The position numbers and the translations under genes are program-made. The notes below the pieces were generated by a model. The model had not been told where the DNA came from. It saw only the letters and a list, made by a program, of their open reading frames with translations, and did no database searches. From the NCBI GenBank assembly GCA_949752735.1, contig OX457036.1, positions 6,726,692 through 6,790,691 on the forward strand: 64,000 nt of DNA, in the 5' to 3' direction. The stretch comes from Lumbricus terrestris (Eukaryota; Annelida; Clitellata; Crassiclitellata; Lumbricidae). Shown piece by piece: positions 21,484 to 34,387 of this stretch; position 1 is the first letter of the stretch; each line of letters starts with the position of its first letter.

Positions 21484-21745
21484 CCATGGCTCGTTGCCTT
21501 GGAGCCGAATGGTTTCTAATCTGTCTCATGTAGGCGCCCTAATAACGCAATGGCTGTGTTACGGCTCCAAAGAAAATAATCGTCATTGTTGTTATCATCA
21601 TGCCGCCACGTAGGGCCTTGGGCAAGTCATTTGCTCGCAATTGTTCGTGCGCTCCGGCGTGATACGCAGTTGATGTGTCCGCGCTGTATTCGGGAGCGCT
21701 TCTTAGTAGCGAGCTTAAAGGGGCGCTATAGCAAATGCGAGAAAA
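21484..21745 (+). repeat. tRNA-derived SINE, degraded copy
   Basis: Part of the tRNA-like head (CGTTGCCTTGGAGCCG) near 21490. The body from 21600 (GCCGCCACGTAGGGCCTTGG) runs to the 3' stem-loop GGGAGCGCTTCTTAGTAG ... GGGGCGCTAT. Interrupted in the middle. Confidence 0.6.
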
Positions 21746-21837
21746 CAATAAATATTTTCATCTAGAGCTGATTTAGGACTGGTTTCCATCGATCTAAATG
21801 GATCGCAGCTATAGTGTGTTATTTAATACGATTCTAT

Positions 21838-22210
21838 TTTTTATATAAAATGTCTCTGAATATCGGACTAATAAGGCAGCCATTCAAGGAAAAGTTGAAA
21901 CACAAGATTACGCCTATCTAACATTATAAACAATTGCTCATCTGCTCTTTCTTATTGGATAAATTTCAAACTTAAAAGAGGTGTGTAATGCTTGTCAAAT
22001 TAAAGTTCCAATATAAACTCTTAAACAACTCTTAAACCGCGATTGGCGTCAATTATTCTAGCTGCATCATCCATGTTTTATCGCTATTTTGTTAGCTTGA
22101 GCAATATACTGCATGATGACTGACACGGAAACTATATCATCCGATGAAGCACCACTGATAATATTTCGATCGAAATCGACACCTTTAAATCGATGTTAGA
22201 TGACGCTATA
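21838..22210 (+). repeat. Duplicated segment, copy 1 (A-B)
   Basis: The A part (21840-22120) matches 22916-23200 and the B part (22136-22210, with TAATATTTCGATCGAAATCG) matches 24479-24560. Confidence 0.75.
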
Positions 22211-22263
22211 TATACAATGCATTTTTGATCAAAATTTGCTTTTATGAGCAATCAGCAACTAAA

Positions 22264-22905
22264 TTAATGGACAGAGTGAATGAAACATCTAATAAATATG
22301 GGCTGGAAGTAAATATCAAAAAAACAAAGTGATGGTGGTGAGCAGAAATCGAGACAGGATAGTGATCACATGTAATGGAGGAATCTTGGAGCAAGTGGAG
22401 TCGTTCCGTTACCTAGGCGTCATAGTGGAGGAGAGTGGAGATGGAGGCAGGGAGATAAGAGCCAGACTGGGCCATGGGGTCTTTGACTGCGCTGTGGAAG
22501 AAGCCCAATGGAGCGGGGTTGAAGCTAAGGCTTATGGGGTCACTGGTGTGGCCGGTGGCGCTGTACGGCTGTGAAACTTGGACGCTAAGGGGAAGACAAA
22601 AGAAGAATATCAGCATTTGAGATGACGACATAATTATAGAAAGATGCTGAGAGTCAGCTGGAGGGAGTTTAGAACAAACGAATCTATACTGGAAGAGATG
22701 CAGCCGGAGCGGCGCCTGCTGGATGTGGTGAAAGGTAGGAAGCTGAACTACTTCGGACACATGATCAGAGCAGACAAGATGCTGGCATTCATATGTCAGG
22801 GCTATCTGGACGGAAAAAGGGCCCGGGGAAGGCCGAGGAGAAGATGGATGGATGACGTGGAGGAATGGACTGGGATGACTATGGCGGACTGTGTGAGGAC
22901 CGCGA
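22264..22905 (+). pseudogene. Non-LTR retrotransposon RT C-terminal fragment
   Basis: Reads GLEVNIKKTK, then VESFRYLGVIVEESGDGG, then after a frameshift YGCETWTL, RKMLRVSW, LNYFGHMIRAD and GKRARGRPRRRWMDDVEEW. This is the thumb/C-terminal region of an RT like that at 62053-62755. Several frameshifts. Cut off at 22905 inside the repeat A copy. Confidence 0.8.
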
Positions 22906-22909
22906 GTCT

Positions 22910-23200
22910 AATTTTGTTATATAAAATGGCTCTGGTTGTCGGGCTAATAAAGCAGCCATTCAAGGAAAAGTTGAAGCTCCAGATAACGCCGTTTTGACAT
23001 AATATAACAAGATGCTCACCTACTCTCTCTTATTGGAGAGCTTCAAACTTAAAAGAAGTGTGCAATTCTTGTCAAAAGTTTCAATATGAACTCTTAAATA
23101 ACTCTTAAACCGCGATTGGCGTCAATTCTGGCTTCAAGTACGTCATCATCAATGTTTTTGTCGCTAATTTGGTAGCTTGCATGGTATACCAACAGCTGGC
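22910..23200 (+). repeat. Duplicated segment, copy 2 (A')
   Basis: About 280 bp collinear with 21840-22120 (for example AAGCAGCCATTCAAGGAAAA, CCGCGATTGGCGTCAATT). Confidence 0.8.
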
Positions 23201-23592
23201 AAAACTAGATAATAGAATCATTGCTGATGCCGTGATGCCTTTCCTGATTTAGTCTTCTCAACCAGAGTCCGAGACCTTGGTGTTACTCTGGATCAAGAGC
23301 TCACTTTTGCTCCACGCATTCACTCACTCAGTCGTGCCTGTCATTATCAACTGCGACAACTACGCACTGTTTCTCGCTCGCTTACTCCTACTGCTGATGC
23401 AACCCTTGTCCATTCTGTTGTTACTGCCAGACTTGACTACTGCTGCTCTCTCTATGCTGGTCTACCAATAATTGTCCGTCTGAATTGCCTTGATCGCGTC
23501 CTGCTCTCTACAGCCCACCTTATTGGCCGCATACCCAAACTCAGCCACATCTCCAGCTATATGCGTGACGTTCTCCACTGGCTCCCACTCGT

Positions 23593-23815
23593 GGGGCGCG
23601 GTGGTGTAGTGGTGGCGTCGTTGCTTTGAAGCCGTAAGGTTCGAGGTTGGAATCCACCTCAAGTCGCCGCGTAGGGACCTTGGGAAAGTCCTTCACGCAA
23701 TTGCTCAGCGCTTCGGCGTGAAACTCCGATGCAGTGTCTGCTCTGCAGTCGGGAGCGCCTCTGAGTAGGGTGCTTGAGGGGGCGCTATAATAAGTGCACA
23801 TACAAACATGCAAGC
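23593..23815 (+). repeat. tRNA-derived SINE inside the L2 RT
   Basis: A-box-like TGGTGTAGTGG and B-box-like GGTTCGAGGTT in the head, then GTAGGGACCTTGGGAAAGTC, CTTCGGCGTGAAACTCCGAT and the 3' stem-loop GGGAGCGCCTCTGAGTAG ... GGGGCGCTATAA. It splits the RT between HWLPL and EYRI. A short CTCG is repeated at the junctions. Confidence 0.9.
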
Positions 23816-24157
23816 AACCTCGAGCAGCGACTTGAGTATAGGATATCTACTCTAGTCTGGCGCTGCATGCTAGATCTTGCTCCTGCCTACCCTTGTGAGC
23901 TCCTAGTTTTTGTCATTTCCGCTACTGAACAAAGTCTGCTTTCAGTTCCTTTTGCTCGTACTTCCACTATGCAGAACCGTGCTTTCTCGGTGGTAAGACC
24001 CTCTACCTGGAATGTTCTTCCTCTGGCCCTCCGCTCTCTTTGTAGAAATCCTTCTGAAGGTTTTCTCTCTCATCTTAAGACAGTTTTATTTGGCCGTGCT
24101 GAGGTTGGGGGCGCCTCTGAATAGTCACCTTGAATAGACGCAACATAAATGCCTCTT

Positions 24158-24470
24158 ATGAATGAATGAATGAATGAATGAATGAATGAATGAATGAATG
24201 AATGAATGAATGAATGAATGAATGAATGAATGAGTGAATGAGTGAATGAATGAATGAATGAATGAATGAATGAATGAATGAATGAATGAATGAATGAATG
24301 AATGAATGAATGAATGAGTGAATGAATGAATGAATGAATGAATGAATGAATGAATGAATGAATGAATGAATGAGTGAATGAATGAATGAATGAATGAATG
24401 AATGAATGAATGAATGAATGAATGAATGAATGAATGAATGAATGAATGAATGAATGAATGAATGAATGAC
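24158..24470 (+). repeat. (TGAA)n tail microsatellite, ~310 bp
   Basis: TGAA units with a few GTGAA variants, continuous with the L2 3' end. Confidence 0.97.
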
Positions 24471-24478
24471 AAGGAAAG

Positions 24479-24560
24479 TATCATCCGATCGAACACCACT
24501 GATAATATTTCGATCGAAAACGACACCTTCAAATCGATGTTAGATGACGTTATAATAATT
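24479..24560 (+). repeat. Duplicated segment, copy 2 (B')
   Basis: Matches 22136-22210 (CACTGATAATATTTCGATCG). Confidence 0.75.
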
Positions 24561-24687
24561 ATATGAAATGCAATTTCGATCGTATATCATGAATTATTTT
24601 ATCAGAGACCGTTACGTGTCAACGAACCTAGCAGCCCACCGAAGTCGCTGTGCATTGAATGTCATAAACAATGGTAGTCAGTACCAC

Positions 24688-24945
24688 CAGTGGCGTAGCC
24701 AGTAATTTATGATGGGGTATTGTTTTTTTTGCCTGGCCGGATACCCTCTCTGACACCAGCCCAACAGTATTGCAGTAAATAAAAAGGGAATAAAGTAACA
24801 AAGGGAATAAAGTAAGAAAAACAATTGTTACTGCAAGCAATTATTGTTTTTTTCTTATTTAAGTGGATAAATAACCTTAAAAAAAACTTCTTTCCTAGAA
24901 CATTGGGGAGTTTTAACCCCCGAAACCCCCTTGTCTACGCCACTG
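24688..24945. mobile_element. hAT-type MITE, CAGTGGCGTAG ends
   Basis: 258 bp. Ends CAGTGGCGTAGCCAG and, reversed, CAGTGGCGTAGACAAGG. Flanks AGTACCAC and AGTGCCAT agree at 6 of 8 positions, a worn 8-bp duplication. Confidence 0.8.
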
Positions 24946-27162
24946 AGTGCCATTTATACCAAAACTAATGTATACAGCATATGGTTGCGCACACATGCTT
25001 GAATTTTCTCAGTTATCTAAGTACACACTTATACATACATGTAGCTCTATTGCATAGAGATTCCTCGCACACCGACCATTGGTCCTTACATGCAGTGGCT
25101 AAGGAATTGAAGACGATACCGGTACGCTTACACATCATACGTATCTATGGCCGCCTCACGGACAGCTTATGGAAATCCATAAAATGTTTATAACAGCAAA
25201 ACCATATAAAACAGAATGAACCATTGTTTTAGCTTTTAAATGAGAAAAACTATCAAAAATAATTGGACCTTGTGTATAGTATCTTGTACTACTGTTTAAA
25301 ATTGAAGACTTGCTTTACGTAATTTAATTTTTGATCAGAGAGCAAATAACACAACTAAAATTAGTCAAGACTTAGCACAGCGGTCAAATAGCGACTTGAA
25401 TTGTCGGATTCCTTGAAAGAGCAGAGACTAGAAAAAAACTGGGAAATTTTCCCTATTTTTCAACTGGCATTATATCACGTTTTTCTTGGAATTTCTTCCT
25501 GAATTCAAAATTATCTTTCTTTTGCTGTAGCACAAAAATGCACAATATCGATGTTTTCGATCGCTAAGAGCTCGGCCCATTAAAGGATATCGGGTCCAAT
25601 TATAACTTCAGACAGTAGATCAATAAATGTGGCGAAATAAAAACAAATATGGGAAAAAATAATCGAAAAATTAATAGCAACGAGAAAACTAGATTTTTCG
25701 AGAAGAACAAAGGACGAAAAGTCATTTTGGAACTATGTGGAATTCTCATCGTCTCCTCTCCTAAACATAACTATGTCCGCTTACATATTTTTTTTGAAGA
25801 TTTGTAAATATATCCATATTTATTTGTTTTCGCTTATTTATCCAAATTCAATTATTTATTCAGTGATCACAACATCAAAAGGATTTTTTTTCCTTTTTAT
25901 CTAATTGCTAAACGGCAAGATCTCGCTTCCATGAAGGCCACTTGACTCCCATACGATACATCCTGACGTTTTTTTTTGGCTAAATCAAAAAAAAATGTAG
26001 ACACAAAAAGCTAAAGAAAAGTTTTTCTTTAAAACTCTGGGTTTTTAAGTTTGCTGTAAATACTAAAGTATTCTCAGTTCTCGGGCTACCAGGAGGAGGG
26101 GTAGAGTGCACTGTTGACGTCACATCATCGTCATCATGATCTGATCATGATCTGGTGATGATCATGATAATGATATTGATCACACATGATCATGACAGTG
26201 AACATGACCATCATGATGATCACACATGATCATGGCAATTAACATGATCATGATGATCATCGTCGTCGTCGTCACCTTCATCATGATATCGCTATTTTTT
26301 ATTTTTAAAGTATCAATCGATGGCGCACCACAACCAACCAGTTATCTGATAAGCCTTCAGATAATCCACCAACTAAGATAACCTATAATGAGGGATGAGT
26401 GACCCGGATGGAAAGCAAACCGAGGGGATCGTATTAATGCAGAAGAACAGATTTTTTATGAATTGTGTTTATATAGAAGGGGGAAAGCAAGTCTTTTTTG
26501 GTAATCCAATGTTCATTTGAGATGCTGCAATTAAAATGCAGCTCGCCATTTCCTAGAACCAAGTAAAATCGTTAAACTGCGGATACTACGAATTGTTTCG
26601 CTAGCGAAGTGAACACCTTTATTTTGATATTAACCAACTTTATAACTAAATAGACAGCGCACCAATTTTGTCTTCTTTCTCAAAAGTTAGCTTATTGCGG
26701 GTTAAATGATGGATAGTTACTCTAGGTCTATACCAAGAAAATTGAACGATGTCTATTATAGCTGAGTGGTGCAAGAGAACGCACACCACGGTGGAGAAGC
26801 AGAGGTGGGGAAACGTGTCTAAAGGGGCATCGGACATTTATTGGCACTGAACCATGTTTAATGACCACGACGATGGACAAGCGCAGGGCTTCAGCTTATT
26901 CACGAGCGCTATTTAACTGTAGGCGTTGCATGACAGAGGCAGACGGTCGTCGTATCTTCGGGCCATCAACCTATCACCATCTGCAGAACAACAGACATTT
27001 AAATGGGGGGGGGTTGGCATCGACCATTTCCGCCCATTAATTCAACGACCGCTGCTTTTCAATTCCTTCATCTGACAGTGAATACCTCAATATAATCCTC
27101 GATTTATATTGCGCTGGTTTAATCACTCTGTCTGACGCCAGTCTAATAATTATTGAGACAAT
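24946..27162. other. AT-rich non-coding stretch
   Basis: No gene seen. A GATC/TGATCA-rich block lies at 26120-26285. A possible short end of the CCCTCGGGCTACC MITE lies at 26085-26100. Confidence 0.5.
26120..26285. repeat. TGATCATGAT palindromic cluster
   Basis: About eight TGATCA palindromes within 140 bp, ending in a (TCG)n run. Imperfect tandem structure. Confidence 0.75.
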
Positions 27163-27332
27163 GCTTCACTGCCCCCGGGACAATTAAGACGCTCGTCAGT
27201 CGTCGAGCGGACGGTAGATGGCGTAGTTGAAAGCGATTGAAACGTTGAAGATGAAAAACTGGAGGCTATCCGCCGAAGAAGGGCAACGGGCAGGAAAGGA
27301 GGGGTCATCCTGTTAGTGTTTGACTGATGCTT
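27163..27332. repeat. Dispersed ~170-bp repeat, copy 2
   Basis: Same orientation and order as 8442-8620 (GCGGACGGTAGATGGCGTAG and flanks). Confidence 0.7.
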
Positions 27333-27543
27333 GCATAAAGGATTTCACTCTATGCATCCACATACTTGCTGGCTTACGTGTACAATAGTCATGGATATAA
27401 TTCTTTCTCTAGACGATGTGGAGCTATAGTGCTAACTAAATGAGCCACCGACCAAGGAAATATTTAATAATTTTGCTTTAATAGTGGTTATTCAATGTTC
27501 ATATTATATTTATCTATTTTTTTCTAAATTTCTGTAGGGACTC

Positions 27544-27647
27544 TTCAAGTTCTCTACTCAGAGGCGCTCCCTACAAAAGCGCGGGCACGGCATCGTAGTT
27601 TCACTCCGAAGCGACCGAGCAATTGGCGGCGGTTTGAGGTGGATTCA

Positions 27648-27650
<3 letters not shown>
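27544..27650 (-). repeat. SINE 3' half abutting a GAY array
   Basis: Read on the minus strand: GAATCCACCTCAAACCGCCG, CTTCGGAGTGAAACTACGAT, GGGAGCGCCTCTGAGTAG. The tRNA-like head is missing and replaced by the GAC array. Confidence 0.75.
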
Positions 27651-28038
<388 letters not shown>

Positions 28039-28749
28039 AAGACGTTTTAAATAATATAATATGCAAGTAATCAGCAGCTGCAGCAGTAGTAGTTACTCAT
28101 TGACAATAAGCTTCTCAACATTAAATTTGAGGTTGAACTATTTTTGCAAAACTGGAGTCGATTTGCAATGCTGAAAGATTACATACTGTAATATTATAGT
28201 TTTTGCACTTATACCTTCCCGAGTATAATGTGTTCTGCAGATCGGGCAATGGACTTCCTCCAGCCACCACCAACCTCACCGTGTCCATCGCCAGTTTTTC
28301 AGCCACCTCCCACGACATCACTTAATTTTTTCTGTGCACAAAATTGCTTTTACAACTGCACAAATTTATTTCCAACTACACAGTTTGTGTAGAACTTGAA
28401 CTCGAACTTGAATTAATAAGATGGTAGTCCCCCAAGTCTTTCCATCTCGCAATGAGGGAATCTTACACCAGTATCTCTGGTTAGCCTCCCTTGGTGCATG
28501 TCGGCCGTTGTCCCTATGTGTGTGATCCTCCGTTATAATACTCGAGACCCGCTGCTTCCCAGGCCTTTGCCGCCCACGTTGGCCAACTTTTCAGAGTTCC
28601 TGCTGAGCCTGTCCACCTCACGTAGCGCCCAAGGTGGTACTTCAGTCTTCGACTTACACCACTGATGGCATAGCCTCAGCAGGCAATCTCCTACTATAGG
28701 TTGTTCACCCCTTCACCACGATGAGGTGTGGGTCGGTCTTGTGTAGAAG
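28039..28749. other. Non-coding stretch, possible retroelement leader
   Basis: No coding region recognised. The 28430-28745 part is GC-richer than its surroundings and directly precedes the LINE fragment (on the opposite strand). Identity unknown. Confidence 0.35.
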
Positions 28750-29120
28750 TGCATGTTAAAAAGTCCTGAACAGCGTTCCCGGTACGTGCGATGCGAATTC
28801 CGACACAAACTTCAGAATTTGAAGCGAAAGAAAGCTGAGGAAAGTATACCGAACAAACTGATTTCGAAAAATCACTCTAAAGAGAGGGACTTCTCTACAT
28901 GGAGACACGGCATCTGGATTAAACCGTGGCTGGCCAGACTCGAGGAACAAATTGTTAAGCCGATCAGAAGATATAAGAGGACGCTGCGTACGGGCAGATA
29001 GGGGACGAAGTCTGAGATGACAAAGATGCTTCGGAGCAAGACCCAATTGAGACCTAAAACCCAAAGAAAGAACTTTTGTATGCGGGCAGAAAGAGGGAGC
29101 CAGTAAAGCTGTTTAGTCAT
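28750..29120 (-). pseudogene. Decayed L2-type RT C-terminal fragment
   Basis: Minus-strand pieces in two frames: KQLYWLPLSARIQ, APKHLCHL, PYLPVRS, LASHG. The order HWLPL-x-RI then APxYLxxL then PYxPxRxLR is that of L2/CR1 RT ends. At least two frameshifts. Confidence 0.55.
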
Positions 29121-29994
29121 GGGTATAGGCCTATATTATAGGGATGAATGAGAATCGAGGAACTCGGGCTATCATTCTAGACTCCATATAATAGTAGAGG
29201 CAGCATTGAGCATAGATTTGTTGAACTCATGCGAGCCTTTTCCTTCGACCAGTGTTCGGCGCTCTACATATTTAGCACCCTTTTATTTTTTATGTGTTTT
29301 TTTTGGGGGGGGGTTCAAAGTGAATTAACGTAACATGTAGAGAAGTCCCTCTCTTTAGAGTGAATTAACGTATTTAAACGATCCCTCCGGCTTCAAGGCT
29401 TACAGAGGGTTAGCTCGTGCCAGTGGCCTTGTAGCAGGGGTATACTCTATAGGCAATAGTACCGACTATCATTGCACGGATGCTAAGTCAGTAGTAATGC
29501 CCTAGAGCATACATGTATATAGTTTCACTTTGATCTTGACCAAAAGGTCGAGAAGCGCTAAAATTTCGGCTATTTTTTATGCTTATATAGGGTCGGTCAG
29601 ACGCATGAAAAAAGTGTCTAACGAGATCATCATTATTAGCGAGTTAGAGAAATTTACGACAGCTAAAAACTTCAATTTGTCCTTATACGTCCATTGCAAT
29701 TTTGACTAATTAATGCGTTATATCTAAACTATTTCTGGAGAACAAAGGGCATGTTATACGAAGAAGCAGAATGTCCCCTATCTAATATGTGTTACAAATT
29801 ACGCGATACTTGCGCCATTTTAAGCCTAGCGGCGGACTCTGAACGTCGTCCGTTGTCATTAGCAACCTTATTATAATTCCGCTTCAATGACGAAAGGCGT
29901 TGAATAATAGCTAGTTTTAAGCAATTATAAAATGTAGGCTGAAAATTATACATGGAGGTCCAGCAAGAATGCAACAACTTTGGCGCCTTATAAC
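29121..29994. other. Non-coding stretch
   Basis: No gene seen. A G-run (29306-29315) and the repeated AGTGAATTAACGTA (29320, 29360) were noted. Confidence 0.4.
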
Positions 29995-30281
29995 CAGGGC
30001 CGGATTAAGGCAGGTTCAACATGTTCGGCCGAACAGGGGCCCCCACACTTTAGGGGGCCCCACACATGCCGAAAAATATTTTTTCCAGGAAAAATTTGTA
30101 TATTTTGAGCAAATTTCAACCAAACGCCTAAAAAAGATTGTCAGCTATTTTGGGGATGGAAAAAGCGGTATAATCTATGGAAATTTGGACCAAACTACTA
30201 AAAAGGATCATCAAAATTTTCGGCCGAAGATCCGCAAAAAATTTCCCGAACAGGGCCCCCACATTTCTTAATCCGGCCCTG
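29995..30281. mobile_element. hAT-type MITE, target duplication CTTATAAC
   Basis: Ends CAGGGCCGGATTAAGGCAGG and, reversed, CAGGGCCGGATTAAGAAATG. CTTATAAC at 29987-29994 and 30282-30289 is identical. Subterminal blocks match the element in the bHLH exon (9859-12653). Confidence 0.93.
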
Positions 30282-30399
30282 CTTATAACTTGAACAATTT
30301 TCATCTAAGCGTCTTGTGCAATATACCAGATTGAACATAATCGTCCATTCTATCATTCAGAAAAAATATCTAAGATATAGTATTACGGCGTTTTGAGAT

Positions 30400-30680
30400 A
30401 ATGCTATTGACATCCGAAGTCCCATTTTCTTGCCATAAAACTGCAAGAAAAAATCTGAAACTGAATAATATGCCAAAAAGCTAATTTTGCATAGGCCTAC
30501 ACAGTACACAGGTCGTTCCGAGTGTTTGTTGGTGTCTGAACCGTGAAGATCTTCTCGCCTGTGAACCATGTTTTTTTCATCTGTTTTTTTCATGCTTCTT
30601 GAGTCATTTTTAGCTGTAAGCGTGTGGTTGCATCTGCTTGGCTTCTGAAGGGCAGGAAGCACTTTTCCCAAAGTGTGATG
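30400..30680 (-). pseudogene. Possible Tc1/mariner-type transposase scrap
   Basis: The minus-strand frame WFTGEKIFTVQ ... NTRNDL resembles the FTDEKxFTV...NxQND block around the first catalytic Asp of mariner-like transposases, here Gly. Very short and frame-broken, so tentative. Confidence 0.4.
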
Positions 30681-30681
30681 G

Positions 30682-31338
30682 TGTTGCTGGCTGTTTCAAA
30701 GTTTGCGAAGAATGAGCCATTCTTTGTTACTGCAAAGGCTAAGGTGAACAGTGTTTATTACTGAGATGAAGGACCTTTTAAAGCGGAGCTCATTCAGTGC
30801 GTACGCCACGTAGTCCTGCAATACGAAATATACATGTATATGTCGTAGACCTACAATAGTAACAATAGGTTGGGCAATAATGTCAACAAAATCTTCTTAC
30901 TTCGATCTTTATCCATACGAGCAACAACATGCCCAATCCACCTTAATCGTCTATATGTCCAATGATATTCCAATGATGGTTTCCCGTCTTCTCCTTTGTG
31001 ATTGTGTTTGCTATTTTTGTCCCGATGTCTAGAGTTGTTGTTCTCTGCCTTTAATCACTATTAAGCTATAATCTGCTTCAACACCTTTAAGGTTCCGATA
31101 AAAAATCTGAGATTCAAATTCTCGCAAAGCCAAAGACCTCGGTAGAGATTTCTGCTCCACCTGCGTCCCCTATTATGTGTATACCAACTGAATCGTAATG
31201 TGTACACTGACCGCACACTGTTTGGTGGGATGATGAGACGGTGATGAATGGCCTTCAGCCCTAATATACTGAGGCAAAGATACTGAAGACGCTAGCAATC
31301 CATACAAAAATATGTGCATCATTAAAATTTTATGTACG
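30682..31338. other. Non-coding stretch left of the satellite-bearing element
   Basis: No gene seen. Confidence 0.4.
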
Positions 31339-34338
31339 CAGTGGCGGCGCCAGGATTTCAGGTTTGGGGGGGCTGAAGCCCCAAGCGCTTCCTCCCTCCC
31401 AGAGACGCAACTAGAACATTTTCTTCCCAGGGCGGTGATATTGCAATGATCGTAGGCGCGAAGCTGTGAGTGCCGAATGCACGAACGAAGCACATACCGA
31501 CCAAGGGTTTTACAAGAAATTGTGCACTGGCACAAACGGGCTCCACATAAATATTCCATTGCAAGATGTAGTTGGAGATTGAGTGGGTTAATTGCTGAGG
31601 TTTTTTATTTTTGGTGTATCCGGCCGCAATCCTAAATTAAGTTCCGAATTAACATAAACAAAGGTGTCCAACTAAGATAGCAAAAGAGAATGGGAGGTCC
31701 TCAAACGCGTTAGCGTAAAGTCTATGCCGTGACCGCGCTGTACCATACCCCGAGTTGGAGACCGAGCTGAGCAAAGGCTATGCAGTATATACGGTGCGTG
31801 TGCACACAGCAGCCCGAGTAGCTATGTGGTGCAGACAGCGAGGTAATGTAAGTCCCTATTGTCTTTGACATACCGATATGCAAGCACTCAAAAACCACGT
31901 TGACTAGAGTTCCAAGTTATCACAATAAGAGGTGTCCAACAACGAATTAATATACACATATTTCACAATAAAATGGTGTGCAATTCAGTATTATCGTATA
32001 AAAAGTCGACCATGGACACGGACTCGAATTCCAAGTTTTGACAATAAAGGTGTCCAACACATTATTATTACTCAGAAATGGTCTAAGACAACTGAGGCCG
32101 TTACCCTAAACATTCAATTAAAATAATCACAAATAAAAAGAAATCACAATAAAGGTGTCCAACAGCGTATTAATATTCAGAAATTTCACAATAAAATGGT
32201 GTGCAATTCAGTATTATCGTATAAAAAGTCAACCATAGACACAGACTCGAGATCCAAGTTGTCACAATAAAATTTATTTATTTAACCAATGTTTAAAGTC
32301 GTCGTTTGACATCAAAGGCCGTTGACGACAATTTACAGCTTATACAGTGCAGTAGCAATGAATTCATGGCGTCCAAAATACACCCTATGACGTTGTCATA
32401 GCAATATCATTTTTCATAATAAATGGTGTCCAACACAGAATTAATATTCTGAAATTGTACAATAAAATGGTGTGCAATTCAGTATTATCGTATAAAAAGT
32501 CAACCATAGACACAGACTCGAGATCCAAGTTGTCACAATAAAAGGTGTCCAACACAGAATTAATATTCTGAAATTTCACAATAAAATGGTGTGCAATTCA
32601 GTATTATCGTAAAAACAGTCAACCATAGACACAGACTCGAGATCCAAGTTGCCACAATAAAAGGTGTCCAACACAGAATTAATATTCTGAAATTTTACAA
32701 TAAAATGGTGTGCAATTCAGTATTATCGTAAAAACAGTCAACCATAGACACAGACTCGAGATCCAAGTTGCCACAATAAAAGGTGTCCAACACAGAATTA
32801 ATATTCTGAAATTTTACAATAAAATAGTGTGCAATTCAGTATTATCGTATAAAAAGTCAACCATAGACACAGACTCGAGATCCAAGTTGTCACAATAAAA
32901 GGTGTCCAACACAGAATTAATATTCTGAAATTTTACAATAAAATGGTGTGCAATTCAGTATTATCGTATAAAAAGTCAACCATAGACACAGACTCGAGAT
33001 CCAAGTTGTCACAATAAAAGGTGTCCAACACAGAATTAATATTCTGAAATTTTACAATAAAATGGTGTGCAATTCAGTATTATCGTATAAAAAGTCGACC
33101 ATGGACACGGACTCGAGTTCCAAGTTACCACAATAAAGGTGTCCAACACAGTATTATTATTCAGAAAGGGTCTATGACAACAGAGGCCGTTACCCTGGAC
33201 ATTCAATTAAAGTAATCACAAATAAAAATAATCACAATAAAGGTGTCCAACAGCGCAATAATATTCAGAAATTCCACAATACAATGGTGTGCAATTCAGT
33301 ACGATACAAAAAGTCAACCATTGACACAGACTCGAGTTCCAAGTTATCACAATAAAGGTGTCCAACAAAGTATTGTTATTCAGAAATTGTCTATGACAAC
33401 AGAGGCCGTTTCCCTGGTCATTCAATTAAATAATCACAAATAAAAATAATCACAATAAAGGTGTCCAACAGCGCAATAATATTCAGAAATTCCACAATAC
33501 AATGGTGTGCAATTCAGTACGATACAAAAAGTCAACCATTGACACAGACTCGAGTTCCAAGTTATCACAATAAAGGTGTCCAACAAAGTATTGTTATTCA
33601 GATATTGTCTATGACAACAGAGGCCGTTTCCCTGGTCATTCAATTAAATAATCACAAATAAAAATAAATCACAATAAAGGTGTCCAACAGAATTCACCGG
33701 ACACTATTATAATTATTATCTGCCTGCATATTACTGACAGAAAACACTTTAAGTTTCCTTAATATGAAAATATGCATGCTTAGATATATGCACACAATTA
33801 TTTTAATGTATATATATATATATATATAATTGTCCGAACACAAATGTTTTACATGTACATGCTAATAGCACTAGGACTTCTTAGTTGACCATTATATCAA
33901 ACGTAGGCCGACAATCCCAGACAGTGGTGGTATACACAGCAAGAATATAATAATTATTATACCGAAAATAACAAGAGCGCACACATTTGAGGTGTGTAAG
34001 AGAAACATGACGCAAATCTGACAACTACATTGTTGTGTCAAAGGAATTTCTGGATAAAACGCAATCTTCTGGATAACCAAGAGTATGTAATATTATTTTC
34101 ATGCATGATGTGCAGTACAGATGCAACACTATACTACGGGAGACTTAAAAAAATTTACGTATACTGCAGAGCTGTAAGTGTACTCTAAATAGTTCAGCTC
34201 ACTTTTGGTAGGGCTGACAGCTTCCATTCCATAAAGAAGGAACGGTTTACAGTACTGTAGGCAGCTACTAAATGCAACAAAACTGGTTCACTAAATTTGT
34301 AGCCTTTGCAATGCAACGAATTAAATGACCTATACAAC

Positions 34339-34387
<49 letters not shown>

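Larger units (their letters stand above)
23215..24475 (+). pseudogene. L2-type LINE, 3' part, with SINE inside and (TGAA)n tail
   Basis: Encodes the end of an L2/CR1-type RT: FSTRVRDLGVTLDQELTF, ARLDYCCSLYAGLP, LHWLPL, then, after a SINE at 23593-23815, LEYRISTLVWRC and AFSVVRPSTWNVLPLALRSL. The 3' region has GGCGCCTCTGAATAG and ends in a long TGAA tract, the tail type known for L2. Inserted between the A' and B' halves of a duplicated host segment. Confidence 0.85.

Noticed and set aside
28753..29001. Plus-strand ORF rich in Lys/Arg
   Set aside because: It is the antisense of a decayed L2 RT fragment.
32540..33140. Hammerhead ribozyme in the satellite monomer
   Set aside because: No CTGATGA...GAAA core in the right arrangement in either strand of the A or B unit.
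31925..33690. CRISPR-like look of regularly spaced repeats
   Set aside because: Units are contiguous 104-119-bp monomers without unique spacers, in a eukaryotic transposon.
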